Source: Rhizophlyctis rosea
Taxonomy: Eukaryota > Chytridiomycota > Chytridiomycetes > Rhizophlyctidales > Rhizophlyctidaceae
NCBI GenBank assembly: GCA_027596075.1
Contig: JADGJC010000278.1
Span: 43,892 to 55,453 of the forward strand
Direction of reading: 5' to 3'
Length of the DNA stretch: 11,562 nucleotides
Within the stretch, counting starts at the first letter, position 1, and each line of letters opens with the position of its first letter. This document shows, piece after piece, positions 1-8,260 of the stretch. The position numbers were made by a program, and so were the translations under genes. The notes under the pieces were generated by a model. It was not told where the DNA came from, searched no databases, and was given only the letters and a program-made list of their open reading frames with translations.

Positions 1-73
1 CCCCCCCCAAAACACAGAATGAAGTTCAAACTCCCCTCAGGCACTCTTACTCACCAAGATGTCCCAGAAGTAT

Positions 74-3010
74 TCACACCTCCTGCACCACTTTCCTCAA
101 ATTGCCATCATCTATACGATCTGGCTCCCCCGAGAAATGCGCCCAAGGTACATTCCGTGTTTCCCGAATATGAGCCAGCCCATCCGACAATGTCTTGCTG
201 TCCCCAGAGGAGAGTGCCCCCCAAAATGGATGTGTGTTGCCTTTGTGGTCCCCGTTGATGCGTAGATCATCCAATAAATGAATGTGTCTCCCGATACACC
301 AGCCCACAAAGTCCTTACTGGCAGCCAAAGGCGCTGCACCCGGATACTTGCTCCTGACTGAAGTAAGGGAGTACCTAAAGAAAAGAAAGAAGTGAAGTGA
401 AGGTTAGAACATCCACATACTGGATGGAATGCTGAGCAAAGAACATCAAAAGAGATGTGAACACAAACAGATACTTACAGGTGGAATCCGGGACCAGATT
501 GTCTCCTCAGAACTTCCCATATTTCGCATGCCAGGGTGGCAACAGCAATCAGGTACATCATCACTTGATGGCATTGATAATAATCCAGTGAATAAATAAA
601 TCCATAATTCCCTCTTAGGGCCGGCTCCACATTATCGAATATTCTCAGCTGGCGTAAAGTCTTGTCCAGCACTTTCCGATACGCTGAATTTCCGTGTCCC
701 AGGTCTGTCTCCTGCAACCCGTGCAAATTGAGGAGCTCCATATCCTTCCTGCTAGCCTCTCCCATCCGCGTCCGGAAGGTCTTAACCATGCCATAAGCAT
801 TTTCAAAGACTTTCCGGTCTCTCTGTTGGGCCCATCTCAAATTCTGATTCTCTTCCGTCAAAAGCTTTATTTCAACACTCAGCTCCTTGATCAGCTTCTT
901 CATCCCCTTCACTTTCCGCTCCACCAAATCCAACTCCTCCTTCTCCCTCCCCTCCTCCCCCTCCTTCCCCTCCTCCTCTCCCTTCCCACCCTCCTTACCC
1001 TCCTCCCCCCTTCCCCCCTCCTTCCCCTCCTCTCCATCCCCCTCCCGGAACAAAGATAACAATCGAGAGTAGGAACTTAGCATCTCCACTCTTCGCCCCT
1101 CCAAGTCTTGGAACCTTTCGGAGATTTTGTCCAATTTAGCTTGGAGGCTGCATTTGGCTTCGGCGAGGGCAGCTTTTTGGTTCTCCGTATCTTCGAGGGT
1201 GACTCGGAGTTGGCGGATTTGGGCGTTGAGGGAGGCGTTTTCAGGGTGGTGTTGGCCGTCGAGCTTTCCGTTGATGGTGGGAGTCAGATCCTCAATTTTG
1301 GCCTCCATCCGTTCCCTATCCTTCTTCCACGCCACCGCAGCATCCGTCTCTCTCTCTATTTGGTTTGAAAGCTGCTCAACCTTCTGCGCCAAGTCCTGGT
1401 TGGCCGCTTTCAACCCCACGCTATTGCCCTTCTCTGTCTCCAAATCCGTCATCAATTGCTTCGACACTTTCTGGTACTTCTGACACAAATTGTTCAGAAC
1501 CCCCTCATGATCCTGCTTATTCTTCGCTAGGCGGTTTTCAAGCTCCTGAGCCTGAATCTTATAGAAGCTCTCCCCCTCCTCAGCCTTAATCCTCGCCAAA
1601 TCCGCCGCCTCAAGGTTCCCCAACGCTTCCTCAGCCCTGGTACGATACATCTCCAACTCATCAGCCAAATCCTTCGCCTTGGCCGTCTCTGCATCCAACT
1701 TCAACTTGGTCTCCTTAACCTCAGCTCCCAACTTCTGCCTAGCTGCAACTTCCATACCCTTCGCAACCATCTCCTCCTCCAACCGCGACTTAAGATCATC
1801 AACATTACTTTGAAGAAGCTTTCCCCGCTCAAAATCGCAATATCCCTCAACTTATCATCAAGCTCCTGATCCTTCAACCGCGCCGCAGCCATCAACGCCC
1901 GTCGCGACTCCTCCAACTTTTCAATCTGTCCCTCCATATCATCCCTAGCCCTGCTCGGCAACTGCTCAAGCTCGGAGGAGTTGGTCATCTTCCCAGATTC
2001 CAAAGCCGCAAGCAACTCCTGCGCCTTTTCCAACTGCTCCGTCTTCTTAGCCAACTCCCTCTCCCACCTCTTCTTCGCGTCCGCCAGAGCAGCCTTGCTC
2101 TCGTTCCCAAACCGAAACTCATCCATCCTCTCATCATCACCCCTCGCCTCCTGCTTATCCTTCCCAAGCTGGAACTGCAATTCTGAAAGAACCGGCACCG
2201 TCTGGCGTGCATTCTTAATCACCTCGTTCTTCTCCCTCGTTTTAGCTTCCAACTGCGCTGCAACTTCCTCCAACCGTCTCTCATGAGGTTCTGTACCTGC
2301 TGCCTCGCGTTCTTTGTGGGTGTTGGTCGTGGCGTTTGGGTTGGGTTTAGCCAGGTCGTGGATGTGGGATTTGTTAGGAATTTGTGGGGGGAGCGCGGGA
2401 GCAGGTGGTGCTGGTGGGGATGTGGGTGAGGGGGTGAAATCTGGTGATGATGGGGAAGGGAGGGAGGGGTCGGATGTGTGGGGAAGCCTGGTGTGGATGC
2501 TGATGGTGGGCTTTTTCGACTTGAGATTTGGAGGTTGTTGGTGTTGGGACTGTCGTGGGCGCTTTGGTGTTTTCTGGTCCGAGTCCTCAAAAAACTTCTG
2601 CACTTTCTCACTGCTCCAATGTGTTCTCTGAAAATTAGGTGTTAATTGTCGGAACATTTCAATGGTCAGGACATTTTGCGTTGTACCTCTTCGGAAAGGG
2701 CCCGTTGTATGGTATCTGTGTCTTTCCATCGGGATGAAGAGTGTTCTTCAGCATATACTGGAGGGAGTTCCGCCATAGAACCAGACTGTCAACCAAAGGC
2801 GAATTCTGAAGAGCATCCACTTTGCTTATGTGCGCCAAAAATGGTAGGGGACGGATGTTCGCTTGGGGAAGGAAGTGCTCCGCTACTATTTGCTGTAGTG
2901 GAGTGATGTTAGTGTTTTTGCTTCAAAATCCCCCTTTCTTGTACAACTGGTCCTTCCAGTTGGCCGTGCTCCCCAAACTTCGAAGTGTGAGCGCTTACTG
3001 CTTCTGCCAT
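74..3010 (-). CDS. Large coiled-coil protein, unrecognised family, four exons, apparent frameshift
   Basis: I do not recognise the family. Proposed exons: 3010-2945, 2892-2687, 2610-479 and 374-74. The start ATG has A at -3 and begins MAEAVSAHTSKFGEH. Intron 1 (52 bp) runs GTACAAG to CTACAG with a CTAAC branch site. Intron 2 (76 bp) keeps frame only with the GAGCAG acceptor at 2611, not the nearer TTTTCAG at 2628. Intron 3 (104 bp) has GTAAGT, CTAAC and CTTTAG. The product is about 900 residues: a globular-looking N-terminus (1-90), a basic patch KTPKRPR near 104-110, a Pro/Ser-rich stretch (about 130-170), then long charged heptad-like coiled coil (about 188-735) interrupted by a Gly/Glu/Lys tract (about 610-650). 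The C-terminal 160 residues look folded, with a hydrophobic segment MMYLIAVATLA. Exon 3 needs one extra base near 1831-1834 to stay in frame. A scaffold or cytoskeletal role is only a guess. The gene could continue past the left edge if GAG|GTGTGA at about 79 is a splice donor. Confidence 0.78.
934..1046. repeat. Polypyrimidine/polypurine tract inside coding sequence
   Basis: This is 113 bases on the plus strand with only three non-pyrimidines (A at 988, 997 and 1036). The coding (minus) strand is therefore almost pure purine and encodes an imperfect repeat of Glu, Gly and Lys, with units like EEGKEGG. It lies between two coiled-coil stretches and stays in frame, so it probably acts as a flexible charged linker. 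The base pattern is the kind that expands by slippage and can adopt triplex (H-DNA) structure. Confidence 0.85.
1825..1847 (-). other. Apparent 1-base frameshift in the coiled-coil gene
   Basis: Going down the minus strand, the coiled-coil frame ending ...DDKLRDIAIL hands over to the frame FERGKLLQSNVDDL at a TTTT run (AAAA on the plus strand at 1831-1834). The upstream frame loses coiled-coil character at once and ends near 1701. The downstream frame has three stops in a row just before the junction. Both sides are long, coding-like coiled coil, and no GT-AG pair with a branch site bridges them. One missing T would explain it, as an assembly error or as a real inactivating mutation; the sequence alone cannot tell which. 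Confidence 0.7.
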
Positions 3011-3276
3011 GGTTGAGTGTAATGGGACTAGGCGTGGAAGGTACAGAGCAGTGGCGGGGGTGGTGGATTCTAGTAGTGGATGTGTGACTTTTCCGAAATG
3101 GACAGGAAGGAGGGTCACGTCGCGTCAGCAACACAGCAGGAGTATCCCTATCAAAGTAGAAGATTGGGAGTCGGCCGCGGCGGGAGGTGCGAAGGTGAAG
3201 AGGAGGTTTGAAGTATGCAGTCCTCAGCTGTGTATTACCTGTGTATTAGCCAACCACCCAGTCATCCAACTGTGGA

Positions 3277-3873
3277 TCACCCATTTGTACCTAGTACCGG
3301 TACCACATGGTATTTGGCCTGCTGCGCCTCCTGATGTGGATTTACTGGCTTACGAGAGCAATTGCCAATTTTCACGACGTCACCCAATTCACCCGTAAAA
3401 GGGTAATGGCAAGAGGGAGATCCGTACTGCACTGGATTGGCCGTCCACAAGGTCCTCTTGGGTCTTGGTGTGTCGCGGGGTAAACCCTCTGGCGTAAGGC
3501 GGTCTTTTTGGCCGTCGCGCGGTTCTGTGTTGCAGTTTGAAAGTTTCTGAATTCCGGTGGCCTCCACGTGTATATATTAGCATTTTCGTTTCCGTTCATG
3601 GTATTATGTACATAACAATGTGAGGTTTGGTGGGTTTCATTCACTATAATAAATCCCGCGAGGCCTGCAGCCTTGCACCCACAAGTGCCTTTATCGCCGT
3701 AAATCAGGATTTTTTCAGAAGAGTTTAGACACGGAGAAGGATCACCCACCCTGATAGGCCAAAACAGAATGCAAAACTTCAAAGAAACGGAAAATTGATA
3801 AATATTATACAAAACCAAACAAGAAGCCGTACAATTTACTAACTACCTACACCTCAGCTAGAGTGATGTTCAT
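3277..3873 (-). CDS. Tentative small Cys-containing protein, three exons
   Basis: This is a proposed model for an unrecognised protein. Exons 3873-3851, 3750-3612 and 3546-3277 give 432 nt, 143 residues, with all phases closing. Intron 1 (100 bp) is GTAGGT to TATCAG. Intron 2 (65 bp) is GTACAT to ATTCAG with a CTAAT branch-like site. The predicted protein begins MNITLAEVVGDPSPCLN and holds seven cysteines (CGC near 32-34, then HCY, NCN, SCHY and GNCS). The 90-codon last exon is the most coding-like part. No clear signal peptide is visible with this start, so a secreted role is not supported unless the true N-terminus lies further upstream. The reading frame of exon 2 has no ATG of its own, so the first exon is the weakest element. 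It lies 266 bp upstream of the coiled-coil gene on the same strand; that 266 bp holds no other feature I can support. The whole model could be chance. Confidence 0.3.
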
Positions 3874-3928
3874 GACCAACTCGCGGAAGAGATAAGGAGG
3901 AAAACTACTTGTCAGAAATTACCCTGCA

Positions 3929-4016
3929 GGATGTTGCGTATGAATGCTATGGAGGATGTTGGGTATGGATGTTAGAATATAGATGCTGGGGATATGGATG
4001 TTGGGTATGGATGTTA
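3929..4016. repeat. Degenerate direct repeats based on GGATGTTGGGTATGGATG
   Basis: A 21-bp unit occurs identically at 3954-3974 and 3996-4016. A diverged copy begins at 3929 (GGATGTTGCGTATGAATG), and an intermediate AGATGCTGGGGATATGG sits at 3981-3997. It looks like a small decaying minisatellite in noncoding DNA. Confidence 0.75.
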
Positions 4017-4798
4017 CCGGTGTTGGAGCGATTTCCAAAATGAATCAAAGCTGCAAGAGGGGGCTGCAATCAGCAATGCATCTCAGACGCACCATTGATC
4101 AAAACACACCTACGCCGTTCTAGGAATACAAATGGACGTTCTCGCGGATGGTTTTTGACTATTTGTAGGGCTAATAGGAGGACGTCGAAAGTAGCGGGTG
4201 TCTTGTAGGCCGGTACATGGGAAAAGATGCAGCTATGGTGGTGATGGAAGAGAGCAGAATAGGCGTTTATACCATGCAACTTTGAAAGAGAAGTAGAAGA
4301 CTGGTATACATCCAGACACATACCAAAAAGAAATTAATCATTCTCTAAACGCCAGTCGCGGCGGGAGATTCCTGTCATCACATTGAACACCGACAGTGAG
4401 TCCCAGGTCGCAGCTTGTCAACATATATCACGAAGAGACCATTCTGACTCTGAACCTTTGTCTTCGCATTGTCGAATGCCAACAATAGTATTACGAATGT
4501 AGAGAAAGTTCGACGGCGAGGTAGATGTTATCCCATAATATGTACGGCTTCAGGGTCGTGTCGAGAGAAGTGATAGTATGTAAAGAGAAGCACAGCTAGT
4601 CTGTTGTGATCTGCAACTATACAACGCGTCAGTGGGTGGAGGGATTGGTGTGAATGCTACAAGGACTTTACCCAGATGCGCACACAGGGAGGACGGGTTT
4701 CGTAGACCGGAACCCAACCGACACGCAGGTATGGATGGCGAAGGAAAGGGATATTGAAGGACGCCTACCAAACATGTTAGAACGATGTTATAAACGAC

Positions 4799-4812
4799 AC
4801 AGTGTACACTGT
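4799..4812. repeat. 14-bp perfect palindrome
   Basis: ACAGTGTACACTGT reads identically on both strands. The core GTGTACAC recurs at about 4862-4869. It could bind a dimeric transcription factor, but nothing else supports that. Confidence 0.5.
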
Positions 4813-5093
4813 TTACCAGCACATGGCACTCCAAAACACTGGTTGTGTCCGGAAGACGAGCGTGTACACAGATGATTGGTGTAGTATGGTATGGCATCCG
4901 GATATAACATAGCATAGGCATGTTACACATCGCGGTATATGAACCTAATGAAAGAAGACTTGAGATATCATAGTTAGCACCGAACACCTAATATACATGC
5001 AACTATTTTCTATATAAATCGAATCTGCTGTGTCAGGATCTCCCGAGATGAAGGTGGCCAGCCAACATCCCAGTCGATCCCAACAATAGGACA

Positions 5094-5120
5094 TCCTTCA
5101 TAGTGGCCTACTATGAAGGA
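5094..5120. repeat. Perfect inverted repeat, 11-bp arms, 5-nt loop
   Basis: The arms TCCTTCATAGT (5094-5104) and ACTATGAAGGA (5110-5120) flank the spacer GGCCT. The element lies 144 bp upstream of the ATG at 5264. It is either a protein-binding site or a hairpin in the 5' leader; its role is unknown. Confidence 0.7.
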
Positions 5121-5263
5121 AGCCTTCGTGTTGAGGTGCGGGAGAGAGGATTGTCGTTGAAGGTCGGAACTCGGGACAGCGTTCTGGTCGTTGGTGAGAA
5201 GGGACCCGGAAAGAAGTATAAGCGAATCTACGAATTCTAAGGCAGCTGCCACTCAACTAACAT

Positions 5264-6585
5264 ATGCGGGAGAGGCGAGGGGGTCGGGTTGAGCGAGGGT
5301 CTACTTATAGCTCTGGAAAGTTGCAAGAGGTTGCAAGTCGTGATCGCAGCGAACTTCGTGAACTTCAACTCGCTTTCCCCAATTTGGACGAAATTGCACC
5401 CGCTAAACAGTCAACTGTTACGTCGAAGCCCGATAGCGGGGAGCCACCGCAGGTAAACAGTCATATATGACTGTCCTCCGATTCTATACCATCAACTAAC
5501 AAAGCGTCGTTCTTTGCAGAAAAAGCCGCGAAAGTCCTCCACTCACCCCACCCAATCCGGATCCTCCCTCACCTTCTCCCACTCTTGCCTCAAAGTCAAC
5601 CCCGACTACTCCACCACGCCAGAGCAAGGTCCAGCCCACCACTTCAGTACCGGCTACCTTGTTGGGGACAGCCGAGTATCGTTCACCGAGCCCTCTGAGG
5701 AGGATGTGGAGAACGATGACATGACGTACGACAATTCAGGCGAGGCTCAAGACTGTCTGGAGTCTTCTACGTCGGCGTCGAAGAAGAAAGGGAAGAAGAG
5801 GAAGAGGAAGGTGAGATCTCGTTATTTCCCCCTCTGAATCATCCTCTGGAAAACAATTCTGACCACCGCCCATTTCCAGCAAATTCCCGAAGAGTACAAC
5901 ATCTACATACCCAAAATCTGTCTCGACGAAAAGTACATGTCTCGCACCGACTTGCTCAACCTTCTCCGACGGTCCACCTTCAAAAACTTCAAGGTCAACT
6001 GGCTCAACCACCCATTCGAAAAGTCCGAAGTCATTCCCCCAAAACCGAAAAACAAGAGTCCATCCCAGCGGAACCGAGATTCAAACAAAACCAGTTATAA
6101 TGATAAAAAGAAGATTGGAAGTGAAGGTGTGTCTCATACTCGTCTTTTTTCCCCCTCCACCCGCATTGGTTTTAATATAACTTACCTCCCCAAACCCCAC
6201 AGCCCACACCCTCCCAGTCGGACAAAAACAAGTAATCCCCTTCAAAGAAGCCCAAGCCCAATCCACTGCCCTCGTCAACGGTCTCGCCAACAACCAAATC
6301 CCCTCCACCCTCAACCAACCCCCAAACTCCAAGCCCACCCTTCGTAAAAACGGCGAACTAACCACAACAAACGGCAAAAAAATCCCCATAGCCCTCTCCA
6401 AACCCTTCCGCCTAACCCTAAACGACAACACAACCCTCTTCCACTTCATGCCCAAATGCATCATGGTTCCGCACGCGTTCCTTGACTTGAAATTCCCACC
6501 AGAACCCAACTCCCCACCAACCCCAACATCCATCCCGTGCCCAACTGACCCAACCCACCCCACAACATTCCTTCCCAACAGATAA
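5264..6585 (+). CDS. Unrecognised Lys-rich protein with nuclear-localisation-like cluster, four exons
   Basis: Exons 5264-5452, 5520-5810, 5880-6126 and 6203-6585 give 1110 nt, 369 residues. The introns are 67, 69 and 76 bp. The first two have clear branch sites (CTAAC, CTGAC) and TTTGCAG/TTTCCAG acceptors; the third runs GTGTGT to CCCACAG. The ATG is the first in its frame, with an in-frame TAA six bases upstream, but its Kozak context is weak (C at -3). I do not recognise the family. Visible parts: a charged N-terminus; an acidic stretch EPSEEDVENDD; a basic cluster SKKKGKKRKRK (about 150-160) like a nuclear localisation signal; a segment beginning QIPEEYNIYIPKICLDEKYM that contains SRTDLLNLLRRSTFKNFKVN; a second Lys-rich region; and a Pro/Thr-rich tail after FHFMPKCIMVPHAFLDLKF. 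Exon 4 is strongly C-biased at third codon positions. A nuclear or nucleic-acid-linked role is inference only. It runs tail to tail with clpP, 122 bp between stops. Confidence 0.78.
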
Positions 6586-6707
6586 ACAAATTTTGAACCT
6601 CCAAAAACCCTAACCACACTCCCATACAAAGAAGTCCATCCGAAAAGACCATCACAATTCCTATTTACAAAACCTCACACTACCACCAAACATCCATTCC
6701 ACTCTCC

Positions 6708-7985
6708 CTAATCAACATTCTTCTTCGGCACCTCCCTCTTCTCCAAAATTTTATCCACAAGACCATGCTTCAGCGCCACCTCCGGAACCATGAAATGGTC
6801 GCGTTCCATTGTTTTCTCTGGAAGATTTGTTTACGTCAGTTTTGTGGTCTCAAGATTAAGCCAGGCAAACGTCAAGAGGAGTAACCGGCAGACTTCCTCC
6901 CCCTCCCCCCTCTCTCTCCTTCCCATCCCCATCCGTACGAATTGCGCAAGAAGAAGAGCCCCTGAGACTCACCAATCCACTCTAACGGCTGCTTAGTATG
7001 TTTATGATATAGCTGGTTCAAACGTTTCCGGATTTCTAAGATTTCCTGTGCGTGGATAGCGATATCGGATGCTTGACCGGTCGCGCCGCCACTGCATTCA
7101 AGGTTTGATGAGCTGCGTGCTCTACCAGCAAACCGAAACACACCCTATCGAACATGCCTAGGCTGGTGAATCATAACTCGACTATTGGGTAGGATAGATC
7201 TTTGACCGGGCTCGCCGGCAGCCAACAGCAGCGACCCCATCGAACATGCCTGGCCTATGCAGACGGTTGCTACTGGTGATTGGATATACTGGTGATGTGT
7301 GGATCATATGAGAATCTCGCGTGGATGGGCTATTTTTGGGCAATGTAAACAAACGCGATTTTCACCTGCATCTGTATGGGGAGACTGGTTAGTCTCTATC
7401 GGAGGCGACGCGGTCAACGACTATGCATTACTCACGGTGTCGTAAATCGCCTATCACGGGCGAGAGCACGGTATCTGGTCAGCTACTTGCTGTAACGGGT
7501 AAACAAGCACTTCGCAGATTCCTCTTACCATTCCCGCCGTGACGCTACCACCAGGCGAATTGATATAGAAGTTTATAGGCTTTTCCGGGTTCTCAGCTTC
7601 CAGGAATAATAGTTGCGCGACTATAAGTGCCGACGATCCGTCGTGTACTTCCCCGTTTAGCATTACTATCCGTTCTTTGAGGAGGCGTGAGAAGATGTCG
7701 AACGATCTTTCACCACGAGGCTGACGGGAAAGTTCAGTAAGGGGTGGTCTCTCATATGTGCACTTCTAGTTATTCGCTTACAGTGGACTCTATAACGAAA
7801 GGGATACTGAGTGCGGAGGGAGATTCCGCGCTTCGACTTTGAGAGAAGTGGCGGGTGTGGGTGGTGGCATGTTGAGTGGTGCAGGCGATATGTGAGCGGG
7901 GTGTGCTTCTGAGAGAGATATGCGAGGACCGTGTGATAGAGAGCACTAGCCTTGTCGCCAGGCTACGTGAGTGGAGGGTGTGCAT
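6708..7985 (-). CDS. clpP: Mitochondrial ATP-dependent Clp protease proteolytic subunit (ClpP), seven exons
   Basis: This serine peptidase forms the two-ring proteolytic chamber that partners ClpX in the mitochondrial matrix and degrades misfolded proteins. Exons: 7985-7782, 7720-7529, 7450-7436, 7371-7366, 7288-7158, 7091-6973 and 6817-6708; 777 nt, 258 residues. Residues 1-50 are rich in Arg, Ser and His with almost no acidic residues ([13 protein letters not shown]...HFSQSRS), as expected of a mitochondrial presequence. The mature part starts around IPFVIEST (61-68) and continues with [20 protein letters not shown]. The catalytic triad is complete: Ser155 in GQACSMGS, His180 in RVMIHQP, Asp229 in MERDHFM. 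Length and motifs match the family from end to end. The start is the first ATG in frame; upstream in-frame codons offer only GTG or TTG. Oddities are two consecutive microexons (15 and 6 nt), a GC-AG intron, and a 155-bp last intron. It is divergent from the homoaconitase gene. Confidence 0.95.
7092..7157 (-). other. clpP: Noncanonical GC-AG intron in clpP (66 bp)
   Basis: The conserved join HQP-SGGA requires splicing CCTAG|GCATGT...AATGCAG|TGGCGG. The donor therefore starts with GC, not GT, in otherwise donor-like context (AG before, ATGT after). The nearest GT downstream (GTTCGA) does not give the family sequence in frame. The first bases of the intron nearly repeat a segment of the preceding exon. 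Confidence 0.82.
7366..7450 (-). other. clpP: Two adjacent microexons of clpP (15 nt and 6 nt)
   Basis: Exon 3 (7450-7436) is GCGATTTACGACACC, encoding AIYDT. Exon 4 (7371-7366) is ATGCAG, encoding MQ. Together they fill the conserved ClpP block TAG-x-AIYDTMQYI between the neighbouring exons, and all their junctions are phase 0. The intron between them (7435-7372, 64 bp) has GTGAGT, an ACTAAC branch site and ATACAG. The upstream intron (7528-7451, 78 bp) has GTAAGA, CTGAC and GATAG. The downstream intron (7365-7289, 77 bp) has GTGAAA and ACCAG with no obvious branch site. Skipping either exon keeps frame but removes conserved residues. Confidence 0.85.
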
Positions 7986-8260
7986 GCTGGCTCTAACAAG
8001 ATTGGTAGAGAAGTTGCGAGTAGCTGGTGAAGACAACACGAGGAACTTGAAAGGGGAGAAGACTCACAGAGACTGGGAAAAGATGAGACCCATGCGATGA
8101 ATCAGTGATCAGATCACCTTGGAAGAGGTGGGATGAATCATGTGACAGACAAGCCACATCTGAAACACTTTGGAAATGGCGCGATATTTTTGAGACCCGC
8201 AATTTTCACACCACACTGGGTTTCCTCTTGCAATTTACACACTCATCCGGACTAGCAGCC
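7986..8260. promoter_or_regulatory. Divergent promoter region between clpP and homoaconitase
   Basis: These 275 bp separate the two start codons and must carry both core promoters. There is no clear TATA box. TGAATCA occurs twice (8098-8104 and 8134-8140), each one base away from the TGASTCA site of the fungal amino-acid-starvation regulator Gcn4/CpcA. TGGCGCGAT at about 8177 resembles G1/S-type GGCGCG elements only loosely. Regulator assignments are inference. Confidence 0.6.

Larger units (their letters stand above)
3874..5263. other. Intergenic region without a convincing gene
   Basis: About 1.4 kb with lower GC than the flanking genes. Open frames here are short, overlap on both strands and lack coherent splice signals or recognisable motifs. 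It contains the degenerate direct repeats at 3929-4016, a 14-bp palindrome at 4799-4812 and a hairpin at 5094-5120. The right end must include the promoter of the gene starting at 5264. I see no transposon ends, tRNA or rRNA. Confidence 0.6.

Noticed and set aside
694..1589. Plus-strand open frames across the coiled-coil gene, rich in Leu/Pro/Ser
   Set aside because: They are antisense shadows of the coiled-coil exon; the Pro/Ser/Leu runs simply translate the polypyrimidine strand.
1825..1847. Programmed -1 ribosomal frameshifting at the frame break in the coiled-coil gene
   Set aside because: The site GCG ATT TTG lacks a canonical X XXY YYZ slippery heptamer in the required frame, and I see no obvious downstream pseudoknot. 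A missing base is simpler.
3009..3398. 129-residue plus-strand open frame starting at the shared CCATGG
   Set aside because: Its ATG is the reverse of the coiled-coil gene's start codon, it overlaps the minus-strand candidate exon, and the composition shows no domain or motif.
4550..4987. 145-residue minus-strand and 73-residue plus-strand (4654-4875) open frames
   Set aside because: They overlap each other on opposite strands in lower-GC DNA, have no recognisable motif, and no supporting splice context.
5010..5252. 80-codon minus-strand open frame ending just before the 5264 gene
   Set aside because: It starts at GTG rather than ATG, spans the inverted repeat, and lies in the probable promoter.
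5536..5724. Alternative Pro/Ser/Thr-rich frame overlapping exon 2 of the 5264 gene (possible dual coding)
   Set aside because: The chosen frame has the C-ending codon bias of the rest of the gene, is open through the whole exon and joins both neighbours in phase; the other frame ends at 5724 with no exit donor.
6401..6610. Telomere-like CCCTAA words (near 6414 and 6607)
   Set aside because: Only single isolated copies, the first within coding sequence; no array.
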